From Bacillus sp. ZZV12-4809 (lineage in GTDB: Bacteria; Bacillota; Bacilli; Bacillales; Cytobacillaceae): 50,190 nucleotides of DNA. Under the pieces are notes generated by a model. The model saw only the letters and a program-made list of their open reading frames with translations. It was not told where the DNA came from and ran no database searches. Location of the stretch: NCBI RefSeq assembly GCF_009849585.1, contig NZ_VCRN01000033.1, positions 1-50,190 on the forward strand, in the 5' to 3' direction. Both the position numbers and the translations under genes were made by a program. Below, piece by piece: positions 42,287-50,190 of the stretch; position 1 is the first letter of the stretch; each line of letters starts with the position of its first letter.

Positions 42287-42472
42287 TTGAATGATGTAAA
42301 ACCTTCAATAATACAAAGACTGCGAGCAAAATATGCAGCATTAATTACTGCATTGGCTTGTTTATATAGTGTAGTTGTAAGTTGGGGAGAGAATTGGTTT
42401 TTTACTGTTTTTTTGGGATTAGGAGTTTTAGTATGTGGTTTGATGAGTTATTTCGATATAAAAAGACATTGA
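42287..42472 (+). CDS. Small two-helix membrane protein
   Basis: A 61-residue protein. TTG at 42287 is chosen because GGAGTG lies seven bases upstream. The sequence begins MNDVKPSIIQRLRAKYAALI and has two transmembrane segments (~17-33 and ~37-53). It follows the previous small membrane gene and may be co-transcribed. Function unknown. Confidence 0.5.
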   Translation: MNDVKPSIIQRLRAKYAALITALACLYSVVVSWGENWFFTVFLGLGVLVCGLMSYFDIKRH

Positions 42473-42533
42473 AGGAAAGTCATTAGGAGCATTCTTTTAA
42501 TGTAAAGGGCACAAGAGGGGGTAGTTAGCATAA

Positions 42534-42743
42534 GAGGGAATTGAAAGTGGTGACTATTGGCTTAAAAAAAGCATTAGATATCCGTTAATATTTTTTGTAG
42601 TATCAATTGTTTGTCAGTTTATTGTTAATAAAGAGGTTAAGTGGGTTGATAATATAGGGATATCTTTTATGATGTTCTTATTTATTCTTTTATATAATTG
42701 GTCAAGCAAACCTAATAAATGGAAGAAAGATAGAAGTAAATAA
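42534..42743 (+). pseudogene. Small membrane protein gene without a start codon
   Basis: An open stretch of 69 codons reads SGDYWLKKSIRYPLIFFVVS and continues with a second hydrophobic segment (GISFMMFLFILLY) to a basic tail. There is no ATG, GTG or TTG at its beginning. A TTG with a ribosome binding site (AGAGGG) lies in another frame at 42541, so a frameshift near 42555 probably broke the gene. Confidence 0.4.
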
Positions 42744-42809
42744 TACTTTTATTCAATTTTTATTAACACTTGAAGTGCTCGTGAAAGGATAATCGCTTTC
42801 ATTCTTGAA

Positions 42810-42850
42810 TTCCTTATTAAGCTAAAGGGATAGTTTAGCTTAATAAGGAA
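42810..42850. repeat. Perfect 17-bp inverted repeat
   Basis: TTCCTTATTAAGCTAAA and TTTAGCTTAATAAGGAA with a 7-base loop. No T-run follows, so it is not a standard terminator. It lies 45 bases before the zinc-ribbon gene and may be an operator or the end of a small mobile element. Confidence 0.7.
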
Positions 42851-42895
42851 TAATGAGCATTAAGAAACAAATACAAATATTATGAGGTGTCGGTA

Positions 42896-43099
42896 GTGAC
42901 TAATACTGAAAAAATACAAAAATTCTTAAAAAGTACTTGTGATATTTATTGTGATGATTGTCTGTCTGAGGTTTTAAATATTCAACCAAGGCAGCAGGTT
43001 AATCAGATTTGCAATAAATTTAAGAAACAAGGCGATATCAAAAGAGAAGTTAAGCAATGTAGTTATTGTTCTAAGGATAAATTGGTCAACTTTATATAG
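42896..43099 (+). CDS. Small protein with two CxxC pairs
   Basis: A 67-residue protein. GTG at 42896 follows GAGGTG at six bases. The motifs CDDC and CSYC are separated by ~34 residues and likely bind one zinc ion. IQPRQQVNQICNKF between them resembles the HTH-like core of a small family common in Firmicutes genomes. It is probably a nucleic-acid-binding regulator; the exact role is unknown. Confidence 0.6.
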   Translation: MTNTEKIQKFLKSTCDIYCDDCLSEVLNIQPRQQVNQICNKFKKQGDIKREVKQCSYCSKDKLVNFI

Positions 43100-43226
43100 T
43101 TTTGGTTATCACTTTCTTATTGAACGGGGGAAGTAGAGTTTAAAATAAGAGAAAAGAAGGCTCTTAATTACAGTTTACCTTCATTATCACTTTCCAGGCT
43201 GTGATTGGCAGCTCAAAAAGCGCAAT

Positions 43227-44636
43227 TTAAAAAGGTCCCCAATTCATCCATACGCCGATTACAAGGAAAATTGATCCCAGGATGATCCAAATCATAAGTA
43301 ATGGAAAAATGAATCGGATCCATTTTATCCACGATACACCTGCAATTGCTAAATTTGCCATCAATATCCCAGATGTAGGTGTAATTACATTTGTAAAACC
43401 ATCTCCCATTTTGTATGCTTGTACTGCAACTTGTCTGGGAATTTCCATAATATCTGCCAATGGTGTCATAATTGGCATAACTATAACGGCCTGGCCACTT
43501 CCAGAAGAAACTAAGATATTAAATAATAAGTTGGCAATAAACATTACCAACGCACCCATAACACTAGTAAAAGGTGTCATCAGATTTGCCATACCCTGAA
43601 CAATTGTATCTAAGATCTTCCCATCTTCTAACACCACTACAATGGAACGAGCCATTCCAATAATCATTGCTCCATACACTAATCCCTTAGCACCCTTAAA
43701 GAGTTCTACGATAAGTTTGTTTGGTGATATCTTTGCAATGATTGCAGTTCCCACTGCAATTATTAGAAATATTGCAGCCATCTCATTTAAGGACCAATTG
43801 TATTGAAAAACCCCAAATACATAGATTCCGATTCCGATTACAAGCCAGAACAACACAAGTTTATGTACACCAGTGAGAACAACCTGTTTATTTAACTGAT
43901 TTTTCTCTTCGATTTTCGGAAAAGGGGTATTGCCCAATACACTTTTAGCAGGATCATTTTTAATCTTATTAGCATAATAAGCAATGTAGGCAATGGTTGT
44001 AATTAGTATTGTGATATAAATGACAATTCGGTACCCGATACCAGAAAACAAAGGCAGCTGGGCAATTTGCTGTGCAGTACCTGTTGTTAGCGGGTCAAGG
44101 AAAGCGGTATTAAATCCTGCGTATGCTCCAAGATATATAATTGATACACCCACTATAGCATCCATCTTCATTGAACGTGCCAGAATGATACCTATAGGTA
44201 TAAATGCTATTACCGCATTAACGATAATCCCTAGTGCTCCAAAAATTGAAAAGAGGATACACACAACTGTTATCAAAAGTAATTCTTTATTTTTAGTTTT
44301 TTCTATCGTTTTTAAAATCATTGCATCAATTGCACCAGTTGATTCGATAACTGCAAACGATCCTCCAATGATTAATACTAGGAAAATCAAAGGAGCGGAA
44401 CTAATCATCCCTTCTTGAATGGCAAGAAATATGTCTAGAAGACTTGCAGGTGAGGAAGCTATCTGCTGATAGCTATCTGGTACTACCATTGTTATACCTT
44501 CTATTTCTTCTCTAGAGAACTCACCAGCTGGTATAAGATAAGTCAAAACCGCCATAAGGGCTAAAATACCAAATAAAATAATATAGGCATCAGGTATACC
44601 CCATTTTAACCCTTTCTTTTCTTTTGCTTTCTCCAT
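43227..44636 (-). CDS. YfcC-family transporter
   Basis: A 469-residue polytopic protein with ~12 transmembrane segments. PDAYIILFGILALMAVLTYL, PAGEF at the start, FNTAFLDPLTTGTAQ and SSGSGQAVIVMPIM, then GDGFTNVITPTSG match the YfcC / arginine-ornithine antiporter-like family of amino-acid or peptide carriers. ATG at 44636 has an eight-G tract as its ribosome binding site. It is divergent from the RpiR regulator, suggesting joint control. The neighbours suggest uptake of N-acylated or D-amino acids or small peptides. Confidence 0.85.
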   Translation of the reverse strand: MEKAKEKKGLKWGIPDAYIILFGILALMAVLTYLIPAGEFSREEIEGITMVVPDSYQQIASSPASLLDIFLAIQEGMISSAPLIFLVLIIGGSFAVIESTGAIDAMILKTIEKTKNKELLLITVVCILFSIFGALGIIVNAVIAFIPIGIILARSMKMDAIVGVSIIYLGAYAGFNTAFLDPLTTGTAQQIAQLPLFSGIGYRIVIYITILITTIAYIAYYANKIKNDPAKSVLGNTPFPKIEEKNQLNKQVVLTGVHKLVLFWLVIGIGIYVFGVFQYNWSLNEMAAIFLIIAVGTAIIAKISPNKLIVELFKGAKGLVYGAMIIGMARSIVVVLEDGKILDTIVQGMANLMTPFTSVMGALVMFIANLLFNILVSSGSGQAVIVMPIMTPLADIMEIPRQVAVQAYKMGDGFTNVITPTSGILMANLAIAGVSWIKWIRFIFPLLMIWIILGSIFLVIGVWMNWGPF

Positions 44637-44644
44637 TGTAAACA

Positions 44645-44652
44645 CCCCCCCC
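44645..44652 (-). other. G8 homopolymer in the ribosome binding site of the transporter
   Basis: The ribosome binding site of the YfcC-type gene is embedded in eight G in a row (minus strand). Such tracts change length easily, which would change spacing to the ATG. Confidence 0.6.
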
Positions 44653-44677
44653 GTTTGAATTTTCTTAATATTCATTG

Positions 44678-44738
44678 ACTTTTATTATAATAAAGCATAA
44701 ACTTTATTTTAACAACAATAAATTAAATACTTTATTTT
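44678..44738. promoter_or_regulatory. Divergent operator region for the RpiR regulator
   Basis: A 14-bp palindrome TTTATTATAATAAA (44681-44694) and two direct repeats ACTTTATTTT (44701-44710, 44729-44738) lie between the transporter and regulator genes. They are good candidates for RpiR binding and for both promoters. Confidence 0.45.
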
Positions 44739-44749
44739 GGAGTTGAAAC

Positions 44750-45547
44750 ATGTCTTATATCGAAAAAACAAACAAACACTATAATTCCTTAACGAAAGGA
44801 TTAAAAAAAGTAGCTGAATCATTACTCTCCAATCCAGTTTTATTTGCCACTCACCCGGCTAAAAAAGTAGCTTCTTTAATTGATGTAAGCGAGACAATGG
44901 TTATCCGCTTTTGTAAAGCTATAGGCTACATTGGCTTTGCAGAATTACAAAAAGATGTCCAATACAGATTGTTAACGATTCAGCCGCCAGGTAAAGAGGT
45001 TTCCCCCGATACATCTGATTCATTTGAAAATGTAATGAGCATTGATGAAGGCATTATCCATCAGGTTGCAAAAAATATTGACTGGGATATTGCCAGAAAT
45101 ATTGTTGATCAGATTGTTGGTTCTCGTTCAGTAAAAATAGTGGGGTATTACCAATCATTTGCTTATGCACATTGGTTTTCATACGTTCTAAATAGTCTTT
45201 TGGATAACACCACTTTATATCGCCCTGAAACTGATGTTGGTATCACTAAAGATGGTAATGAACATACGGTCTTAATTTTTTCCTATTATCGATATGCTTT
45301 GGAATCAATTAGATTAGCAAAAGAGGCAAAATCCAATGGGAATAATATTATCGTCATTACAGATTCACAGATCTCACCAATTGTGGAATATGGAGATCTT
45401 GTTTTAACTATAAACACATCACAAAAGTCCCTATTGGAAAAAGGGCCTGTAACCTTTTCTGTTTTAAACACACTTCTGCTCCATATAGCCCAAAAGGTTG
45501 GAAAGCTCGATTTTGTGAATCCCACTAATCGATACTATATTCAATGA
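44750..45547 (+). CDS. RpiR-family transcriptional regulator
   Basis: A 265-residue protein with an N-terminal HTH of the RpiR type (~1-75: KVASLIDVSETMVIRFCKAI) and a C-terminal SIS domain (~105-240: VKIVGYYQSFAYAHWFSYVL, VLIFSYYRYALESI, IIVITDSQISPI). SIS domains bind sugar phosphates or similar small ligands. It lies between the divergent transporter and the downstream hydrolase and racemase genes and likely controls them. GGAG precedes the ATG. Confidence 0.9.
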   Translation: MSYIEKTNKHYNSLTKGLKKVAESLLSNPVLFATHPAKKVASLIDVSETMVIRFCKAIGYIGFAELQKDVQYRLLTIQPPGKEVSPDTSDSFENVMSIDEGIIHQVAKNIDWDIARNIVDQIVGSRSVKIVGYYQSFAYAHWFSYVLNSLLDNTTLYRPETDVGITKDGNEHTVLIFSYYRYALESIRLAKEAKSNGNNIIVITDSQISPIVEYGDLVLTINTSQKSLLEKGPVTFSVLNTLLLHIAQKVGKLDFVNPTNRYYIQ

Positions 45548-45559
45548 AAGGTGATAAAA

Positions 45560-46690
45560 ATGGTAGCTTATCTAAAAGAGAAGATCGATGAAACATTTGA
45601 TTATTTACATTCACACCCAGAACTAAGCTGGAAAGAAACTAATACGACAGAATATATTAAAAAGCGTTTGGAACAGGCAGGATGTTCAGTCAAAACGTTT
45701 GAGGATTGTACAGGAGTAATAGGGGATTATGGAGATTTCTCGGGAGATGTGCCAATTGTTGCAATTCGTGCAGACATGGATGCACTCTGGCAAGAGGTCA
45801 ACGGTGAATTACAGGCTAATCATTCATGCGGACATGATGCCCATATGACTATGGTTTTGGGCGTTCTCTGGAAAATACAAGAGCTAGAGGGTCTTAAAGA
45901 CAAGGTCGGTGTAAGGTTTATTTTCCAGCCTGCAGAAGAAGTTGGTGCAGGAGCACTAAAGCTAGTAGATAAAGGAATCGTTGATAATGTCGATTTTCTA
46001 TATGGGATTCATCTAAGACCAGTCCAAGAAACACCAGATGGCTATGTTACTCCCGCTATTATGCATGGTGCCACAGGTTCTATGGAATTTGAAATCAGAG
46101 GAGATGATGCACATGGTGCGCGTCCTCACTTAACTCATAATGCAATTGAAATTGGAAACTCTATTCTAAATTCCTTTAATACAATTCACCTAGATCCAAA
46201 TGTGGCTCACACAATAAAAGCTACTCGATTCATTTCAGGAGGAAAAAATACGAATATCATACCTGGCAGTGCTTCTTTGGCTATTGATTTACGCGCGCAG
46301 ACAAATGAAATTATGGAAAAATTAAGACAGAGAGTGCTCGAAATTTTACAATCCTCCAGTGAACTTTTTAATACAGATATCGTTTTGACGAATGATTATG
46401 GAATTGCGGCAGCTGAAGTCAGCAATGAAGCATTAGAAATGGCTGAGCAAGCAATTGTTAATTGTTTAGGCGAAGAAAAGTTGGTTGCCCCCCTGATTAC
46501 ACCTGGTGGAGATGATTTTCATTTTTATACGATTAAAAAGCCACATTTAAAAGCAACTATGGTTGGGCTAGGATGCGACCTAAAACCTGGCCTGCACCAT
46601 CCGAATATGACTTTTAATAGAGATTCCTTACTCAATGGAATAAATATTTTATCTGAAATTATCATTCTACATAGTAAAAAGGGGTGTTGA
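45560..46690 (+). CDS. M20-family amidohydrolase (N-acyl-amino-acid hydrolase type)
   Basis: A 376-residue metallohydrolase of the M20/HipO type. Metal ligands occur in the motifs AIRADMDAL, HSCGHDAHMTMVLG and PAEEVGAGA (catalytic Glu pair), with HGAR and the late GGDDFHFY. ATG at 45560 follows AAAGGTGAT. These enzymes remove acyl groups from N-acyl amino acids. Next to an NSAR/OSBS-type racemase this fits a route that turns N-acyl-D-amino acids into free L-amino acids (inference). Confidence 0.88.
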   Translation: MVAYLKEKIDETFDYLHSHPELSWKETNTTEYIKKRLEQAGCSVKTFEDCTGVIGDYGDFSGDVPIVAIRADMDALWQEVNGELQANHSCGHDAHMTMVLGVLWKIQELEGLKDKVGVRFIFQPAEEVGAGALKLVDKGIVDNVDFLYGIHLRPVQETPDGYVTPAIMHGATGSMEFEIRGDDAHGARPHLTHNAIEIGNSILNSFNTIHLDPNVAHTIKATRFISGGKNTNIIPGSASLAIDLRAQTNEIMEKLRQRVLEILQSSSELFNTDIVLTNDYGIAAAEVSNEALEMAEQAIVNCLGEEKLVAPLITPGGDDFHFYTIKKPHLKATMVGLGCDLKPGLHHPNMTFNRDSLLNGINILSEIIILHSKKGC

Positions 46691-46691
46691 T

Positions 46692-47837
46692 ATGAAAGGA
46701 ATTTATATAAAAGAGGTGGTACTGCATCATACTAGGGTATCTTTGAAAGCCCCTTTTACTACAAGTTTTGGCACTATCCAAACTAAGGATGTTTGTATCG
46801 TTGAAGCAATTGACGAATCTGGTATCTCAGGCTGGGGAGAAACGGTTACCAGCAATGAACCATATTATAATGAGGAAACAACTTATACCGCAGTTTATAT
46901 GTTAAAAGATTTCCTTATTCCTAAAGTTATTCAAAAAAAAATCTCCCATCCTAAAGAAGTCCATAAAATGCTCTCTTTTGTACGCAGAAACCAAATAGCA
47001 AAAGCTGCCCTTGAAACGGCCATGTGGGATGTTTTTGCTAAAAAAAATGGAAGTTCATTATCAGAGGTTCTTGGAGGAGAAAAGAAAAAGATAGCTGTTG
47101 GAAAAAGCATTGGTATTCAAGAAACACCTGACCAATTAGTTGAAAAGGTAGGGATGTATGTTAAGGAAGGATTTAAAAAAATAAAAGTAAAAATTGCCCC
47201 AGGAGCTGACATTGAATATATTGATGCTGTTCGCAAGAAATATCCCGATGTCCCCCTTATGGCTGATGCTAATTCCGCTTATACCTTAGAGCATATTGAA
47301 CACCTCAAAAAGTTGGACAAATATAACCTCATGATGATTGAACAGCCTTTGGCCCATGATGATATTATTGATCATGCTATTTTGCAGAAAAACATCTCTA
47401 CACCAATCTGCCTTGATGAAAGTATTCATAGTTTTGAAGATGCACGAAAGGCAATTGAACTTGGCAGCTGCAAGATCATAAATATTAAAATCGGCCGTGT
47501 TGGAGGGCTCCAAGAATCTATTAGAATCCATGATTTATGTGAAGAGCATAATATCCCTGTATGGTGCGGAGGAATGCTAGAAACTGGAATAGCAAGAGCA
47601 CATAATATTCATATGACAGCACTATCTAATTTCACAATGCCTGGTGATACAGCCCCTTCTTCTCATTATTGGGAAGATGATATAGTAAAGCCCGAAATCA
47701 CAATGGAAAATGGATACATCCAGGTTCCAGAAGGATTGGGAATAGGATATGAGATTGATCGAGGGAAATTGAAGAAAATATTGACTCATTCTGAAAGAAT
47801 CTATTCAACTGAATCTACTCATCCAACCCTAGGATAG
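46692..47837 (+). CDS. Enolase-superfamily racemase, N-succinylamino acid racemase / OSBS type
   Basis: A 381-residue protein. PFTTSFGTIQTKDVCIVEAI, GWGETVTSNEP and YNEETTYTAVYMLKDFLIP are the N-terminal pattern of the N-succinylamino acid racemase/o-succinylbenzoate synthase group. Catalytic residues: KVKI lysine pair (~163), DANSAY (~192), EQPL (~220), LDES (~245) and NIKIGR (~269). The absence of other menaquinone genes and the adjacent M20 hydrolase and transporter favour the racemase role over MenC. Dipeptide epimerase is an alternative. GGGGTG precedes the ATG. Confidence 0.85.
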   Translation: MKGIYIKEVVLHHTRVSLKAPFTTSFGTIQTKDVCIVEAIDESGISGWGETVTSNEPYYNEETTYTAVYMLKDFLIPKVIQKKISHPKEVHKMLSFVRRNQIAKAALETAMWDVFAKKNGSSLSEVLGGEKKKIAVGKSIGIQETPDQLVEKVGMYVKEGFKKIKVKIAPGADIEYIDAVRKKYPDVPLMADANSAYTLEHIEHLKKLDKYNLMMIEQPLAHDDIIDHAILQKNISTPICLDESIHSFEDARKAIELGSCKIINIKIGRVGGLQESIRIHDLCEEHNIPVWCGGMLETGIARAHNIHMTALSNFTMPGDTAPSSHYWEDDIVKPEITMENGYIQVPEGLGIGYEIDRGKLKKILTHSERIYSTESTHPTLG

Positions 47838-47972
47838 TTTAAACAAAGATATTTTTTAGAGGAGCAATTCTTATATAGCCAGGTGTTACAAGGGTATAAC
47901 ATCCTTCATAAAATTAGAAGAATTGATTAAACCAACCTTTATTTATACAATAAGGTGCCTATGTTCAAAATC

Positions 47973-48000
47973 AGCTGCCTAATCAGGTGGCTTTTTCTTT
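47973..48000 (+). terminator. Terminator after the racemase gene
   Basis: AGCTGCCT and AGGTGGCT pair with two G-U pairs around AATC, followed by TTTTCTTTTT. Confidence 0.7.
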
Positions 48001-48136
48001 TTCAACAAACGGGGCAGCATTCCTGTAATGAATGAAAATGGAGTTTGAACAAAAAAATAACCTCTTGGTAGAATGAGAGAGTCCTGAAGCCGGCAAGCAA
48101 AAAGGACAAAAATCTCAAACACCAGGAGGCTTTACA

Positions 48137-49432
48137 ATGAATTATAACCAGAATAAGAAGATTGCTCAAATCACTTCTCAAACTCTTATTATAGGAGTCG
48201 ATATTGCGAAATTCCAACATGTGGCTCGTGCCCAGGATTTCAGGGGAATGGAGTTTGGATCCCCGTGTCAATTTGAAAATACAAAAGAAGGATTTGAAAA
48301 CTTTCTTAAATGGATTTCGGAAATCAAAAAAGAACAGCGTATGAGTAAAGTGATGGTTGGCATGGAGCCAACAGGCCACTATTGGTTTAATCTGGCCCAT
48401 ATCTTAAAAGAAAATGGGATAAAGTTTGTCGCAGTAAACCCGTTGCACGTCAAGAAAAGCAAAGAGTTGGATGATAACTCACCCACCAAAAATGATGTGA
48501 AAGATGCCAAGGTCATAGCCCAGCTGGTCAAGGATGGAAGATACGCCGAACCAACAATACCGCAAGGTGTTTATGCAGAACTCCGTGTGGCAAAGAAAAT
48601 ACGCGATCTTTTAACTGAAGACCTACAAACGGTCCAAGGACAGGTGCACAACTGGATTGACCGGTATTTTCCGGAATTCCTCAAGGTTTTTAAGAAATGG
48701 GAAGGTAAGGCTGCTTTACAATTCTTAAAGCTCTATGCCTTGCCACATGAAATAGCTGTATTCACCGAAGAAGAACTACTCGTCCATTTGAGAAAGTCCG
48801 TATCTCGGAGTGTTGGATTAAACAAGATCCGCGAATTAAAACAGGCAGCTAGCCAGTCCATCGGACTTCGACAAGGTGCTGAAATGGCCAGGCTGGAGCT
48901 AAAAACCATTCTGGCTAAGTATGAATTAATTCAGTTACAATTCGAAGAATTGGACGCCAAAATAGACAGCCAGCTTGATGAAATACCAGGTGTACAACAA
49001 ATGTTAGCGATAAAAGGTGTAGGCAGGGATACAATTGCCGGCTTCTTTGCGGAAGTAGGAGATTTAGGTGAATACAATCATCCAAGGCAGATTATCAAGC
49101 TGGCCGGCTTAAGCTTAAAAGAAAATACATCCGGCAAGCACAAAGGAAAAACGACCATCACAAAAAGAGGCCGAAAGAAACTCAGGGCACTGTTATTCAG
49201 GGTCTGTATGATTCTCGTTGCCAAAAATTCTGCATTTAAAGCATTACATGCTTACTATACTCAACGTCCGGATAATCCTTTAAAGAAGATGCAGTCCCTG
49301 ATTGCTTTGTGTAATAAACTAATTCGGATTTTCTTCAGTATAGGAAAAAAGCAATTTGATTTTAATGAGGAAAAGATGCTAAAGGACATCCCTCATTTGG
49401 CAGTAACAAAGAAGACGGAAATGGCAGCTTAA
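48137..49432 (+). CDS. IS110-family transposase
   Basis: A 431-residue protein with AGGAGG before the ATG. The N-terminal RuvC-like DEDD domain (~15-170) has GVDIAKFQHVA with the first Asp, GMEPTGHYWF with the Glu, and NDVKDAKVIAQL with the later Asp pair. The C-terminal domain (~290-380) has LAIKGVGRDTIAGFFAEVGD and KLAGLSLKENTSGKHKGK, the Transposase_20 pattern with the conserved serine. It is full length and appears intact. These enzymes work as RNA-guided recombinases. Confidence 0.93.
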   Translation: MNYNQNKKIAQITSQTLIIGVDIAKFQHVARAQDFRGMEFGSPCQFENTKEGFENFLKWISEIKKEQRMSKVMVGMEPTGHYWFNLAHILKENGIKFVAVNPLHVKKSKELDDNSPTKNDVKDAKVIAQLVKDGRYAEPTIPQGVYAELRVAKKIRDLLTEDLQTVQGQVHNWIDRYFPEFLKVFKKWEGKAALQFLKLYALPHEIAVFTEEELLVHLRKSVSRSVGLNKIRELKQAASQSIGLRQGAEMARLELKTILAKYELIQLQFEELDAKIDSQLDEIPGVQQMLAIKGVGRDTIAGFFAEVGDLGEYNHPRQIIKLAGLSLKENTSGKHKGKTTITKRGRKKLRALLFRVCMILVAKNSAFKALHAYYTQRPDNPLKKMQSLIALCNKLIRIFFSIGKKQFDFNEEKMLKDIPHLAVTKKTEMAA

Positions 49433-49670
49433 CTTTGGTTTAGATTAGATAAGTAGTAGTTCTTGCTTTTATAGTTTTGGAGACATTTGAAGCACGGATT
49501 AGTCGGCAAAGCAACTAAATTACGGGCTTGGACCCTGTGGGGCAGCATGGCTGACATCCACCTCATGGAAAGGTTGGACGAAGGAATTTGAGAGCGAAGA
49601 CTCTGTGAGACATGGGAGGGTTGACCTCCATGAGTAAATGTGGACATCCACCAGTGCGGTTATATTTTTA
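49433..49670 (+). ncRNA. Candidate bridge/seek RNA region of the IS110 element
   Basis: The gene-free 3' region has strong pairing potential: CCTCATGG (49559-49567) with CCATGAG (49628-49634), GTGGA/TCCAC near 49648-49660, and a GC-rich loop GACCCTGTGGGGCAGCATGG. The last part contains a 10-base match to the element's left end. Guide RNAs of IS1111-type elements are located 3' of the transposase. Not proven from sequence alone. Confidence 0.45.
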
Positions 49671-49939
49671 CTCATCCACCATTTTCTGTAAGGGATTGGT
49701 TAGTGGGTTCTAACTCTTTTTTCTCACTCTGTCCAAAAATATCCTTTCAAGTGAAGATCCTCCATTTATAAAGTGAGTTACCGAAAGGTAAATAACTATG
49801 AAATTCTAAGAAAACAAGAGTAAATAAGTGTTTTCGCTTCTTTTATTGAGGGAGGTTTGTTGAATAAAGCATAGTTATTGAAAGGGAAGTTAATGAAAAT
49901 TGAAGAATATAAAAACTATTAATTATTGGAGGCCTTAAA
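49671..49939. other. Gene-free spacer
   Basis: I see no gene. It contains a promoter-like and purine-rich stretch before the NUDIX remnant. Confidence 0.35.
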
Positions 49940-50041
49940 ATGTTTATTGTGAATGTAGAGGGTGCAATAAGGAAAAATGACAAGTGGCTAATAATTGAAA
50001 GAAGTAAAAAAGAGGAACACGCTTGGTATTATCCCCAATAG
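49940..50041 (+). pseudogene. NUDIX hydrolase 5' remnant
   Basis: With GGAGG upstream, an ATG opens 33 codons: MFIVNVEGAIRKNDKWLIIE, then HAWYYPQ and a stop. This is the normal start of a NUDIX protein, up to the W-x-x-P segment before the NUDIX box. The stop is at the junction with the IS3-like element, so the gene was cut by that insertion. Confidence 0.6.
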
Positions 50042-50190
50042 GTAGACTTGAAAAAAAGAGGACATGATATGATGTTCTTAATAGTCTACCAGGAGGGGAT
50101 TTTTCTATGGCCAAAAAAGGACAAACATTTACTTCGTATACTGAGGAATTAAAGCGTGAAGTAGTTCGTTTGAAATTGGAGGAGGGCTGG
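50042..50190 (+). mobile_element. Left end of an IS3-like element (cut by window edge)
   Basis: Begins at or near GTAGACTTG, right after the NUDIX remnant. GGTAGACT (50041-50048) and AGTCTACC (50083-50090) form an inverted pair before the transposase gene. The element continues beyond the window. Confidence 0.6.
50107..50190 (+). CDS. IS3-family OrfA-like transposase, partial
   Basis: AGGAGGGG precedes an ATG. The 28 visible codons MAKKGQTFTSYTEELKREVV to EEGW match the N-terminal HTH start of IS3/IS150-type OrfA. The gene runs off the end of the window, so the family is tentative. Confidence 0.65.
   Translation, partial: MAKKGQTFTSYTEELKREVVRLKLEEGW

Larger units (their letters stand above)
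48005..49670 (+). mobile_element. IS110-family insertion sequence
   Basis: One transposase gene with ~130 bases before it and ~240 structured bases after it. Elements of this family lack standard terminal repeats and target duplications, so the ends given are approximate. The motif GGGGCAGCAT occurs near the left end (48011-48020) and again in the 3' region (49539-49548), which suggests a guide RNA that recognises the element's own end. Confidence 0.75.

Noticed and set aside
43282..44418. Plus-strand open frames of 105 and 132 codons
   Set aside because: They are antisense to the YfcC-type transporter; mirror-frame openness is usual for hydrophobic genes.
46692..47837. Assignment as MenC of menaquinone synthesis
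   Set aside because: No other men genes are near; neighbours (M20 hydrolase, amino-acid type carrier) favour the N-acylamino acid racemase role.

Overview
The window looks like a stretch of a large conjugative plasmid, or an integrated conjugative element, from a low-GC Bacillaceae host. Support comes from the strong GGAGG-type ribosome binding sites, frequent GTG and TTG starts, a Bacillus-type HU, YolD-like SOS genes, SOS boxes of the GAAC-N4-GTTC type, and a Gram-positive conjugation operon. No rRNA or tRNA gene and no CRISPR array was seen. No relaxase or coupling protein was recognised, so the transfer region is not complete here.

Layout. Positions 1-840 are gene-free and repeat-rich and may be an origin or partition region. 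Positions 843-5382 (+) hold a HTH/coiled-coil protein, a 37-residue membrane protein under an SOS promoter, a degenerate tyrosine-recombinase-like protein and a three-gene unit with a lipoprotein. Positions 14015-5489 (-) form the most interesting block: a Rad52-type annealing protein split by a complete group II intron, a DNA sliding clamp, two unknown genes, an E2-like protein, a ubiquitin-like/JAB fusion and a ThiF/E1-like enzyme. This is a PRTRC-type ubiquitin-like conjugation cassette placed in one operon with a clamp and an annealase, which suggests the modifier acts on replication or repair factors.

Positions 14437-17907 (+) encode a HTH regulator, a TadZ/MinD-like protein without a usual Walker A lysine, a DUF4258 protein and a primase-like protein. 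Positions 17995-24939 are an SOS island (YolD-like genes with three LexA-type boxes) that contains a Tn554-like TnpA/TnpB/TnpC transposon and a secreted Cys-rich bacteriocin-like gene. HU and a 30-residue Lys-rich peptide follow. Positions 25668-38098 (+) are the conjugation region: pilin-like protein, PrgI/VirB3-like, VirB4 N-part, VirB4 ATPase, a 1361-residue VirB6-like channel protein with internal repeats, a transglycosylase/M23 cell-wall hydrolase and two surface proteins. The operon has a strong promoter followed by a long leader hairpin terminator, so it is probably controlled by attenuation or antitermination.

Positions 38119-43099 carry accessory genes: a protein made only of homing-endonuclease-associated repeats, a membrane protein, a small ATP-dependent DNA ligase, a secreted His-rich protein and small membrane or zinc proteins. 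Positions 43227-47837 are a metabolic island (YfcC-type transporter, RpiR regulator, M20 amidohydrolase, enolase-superfamily racemase) that fits use of N-acyl or D-amino acids. The right end is mobile DNA: an IS110-family element with a structured 3' region, a NUDIX remnant and the left end of an IS3-like element cut by the window edge.
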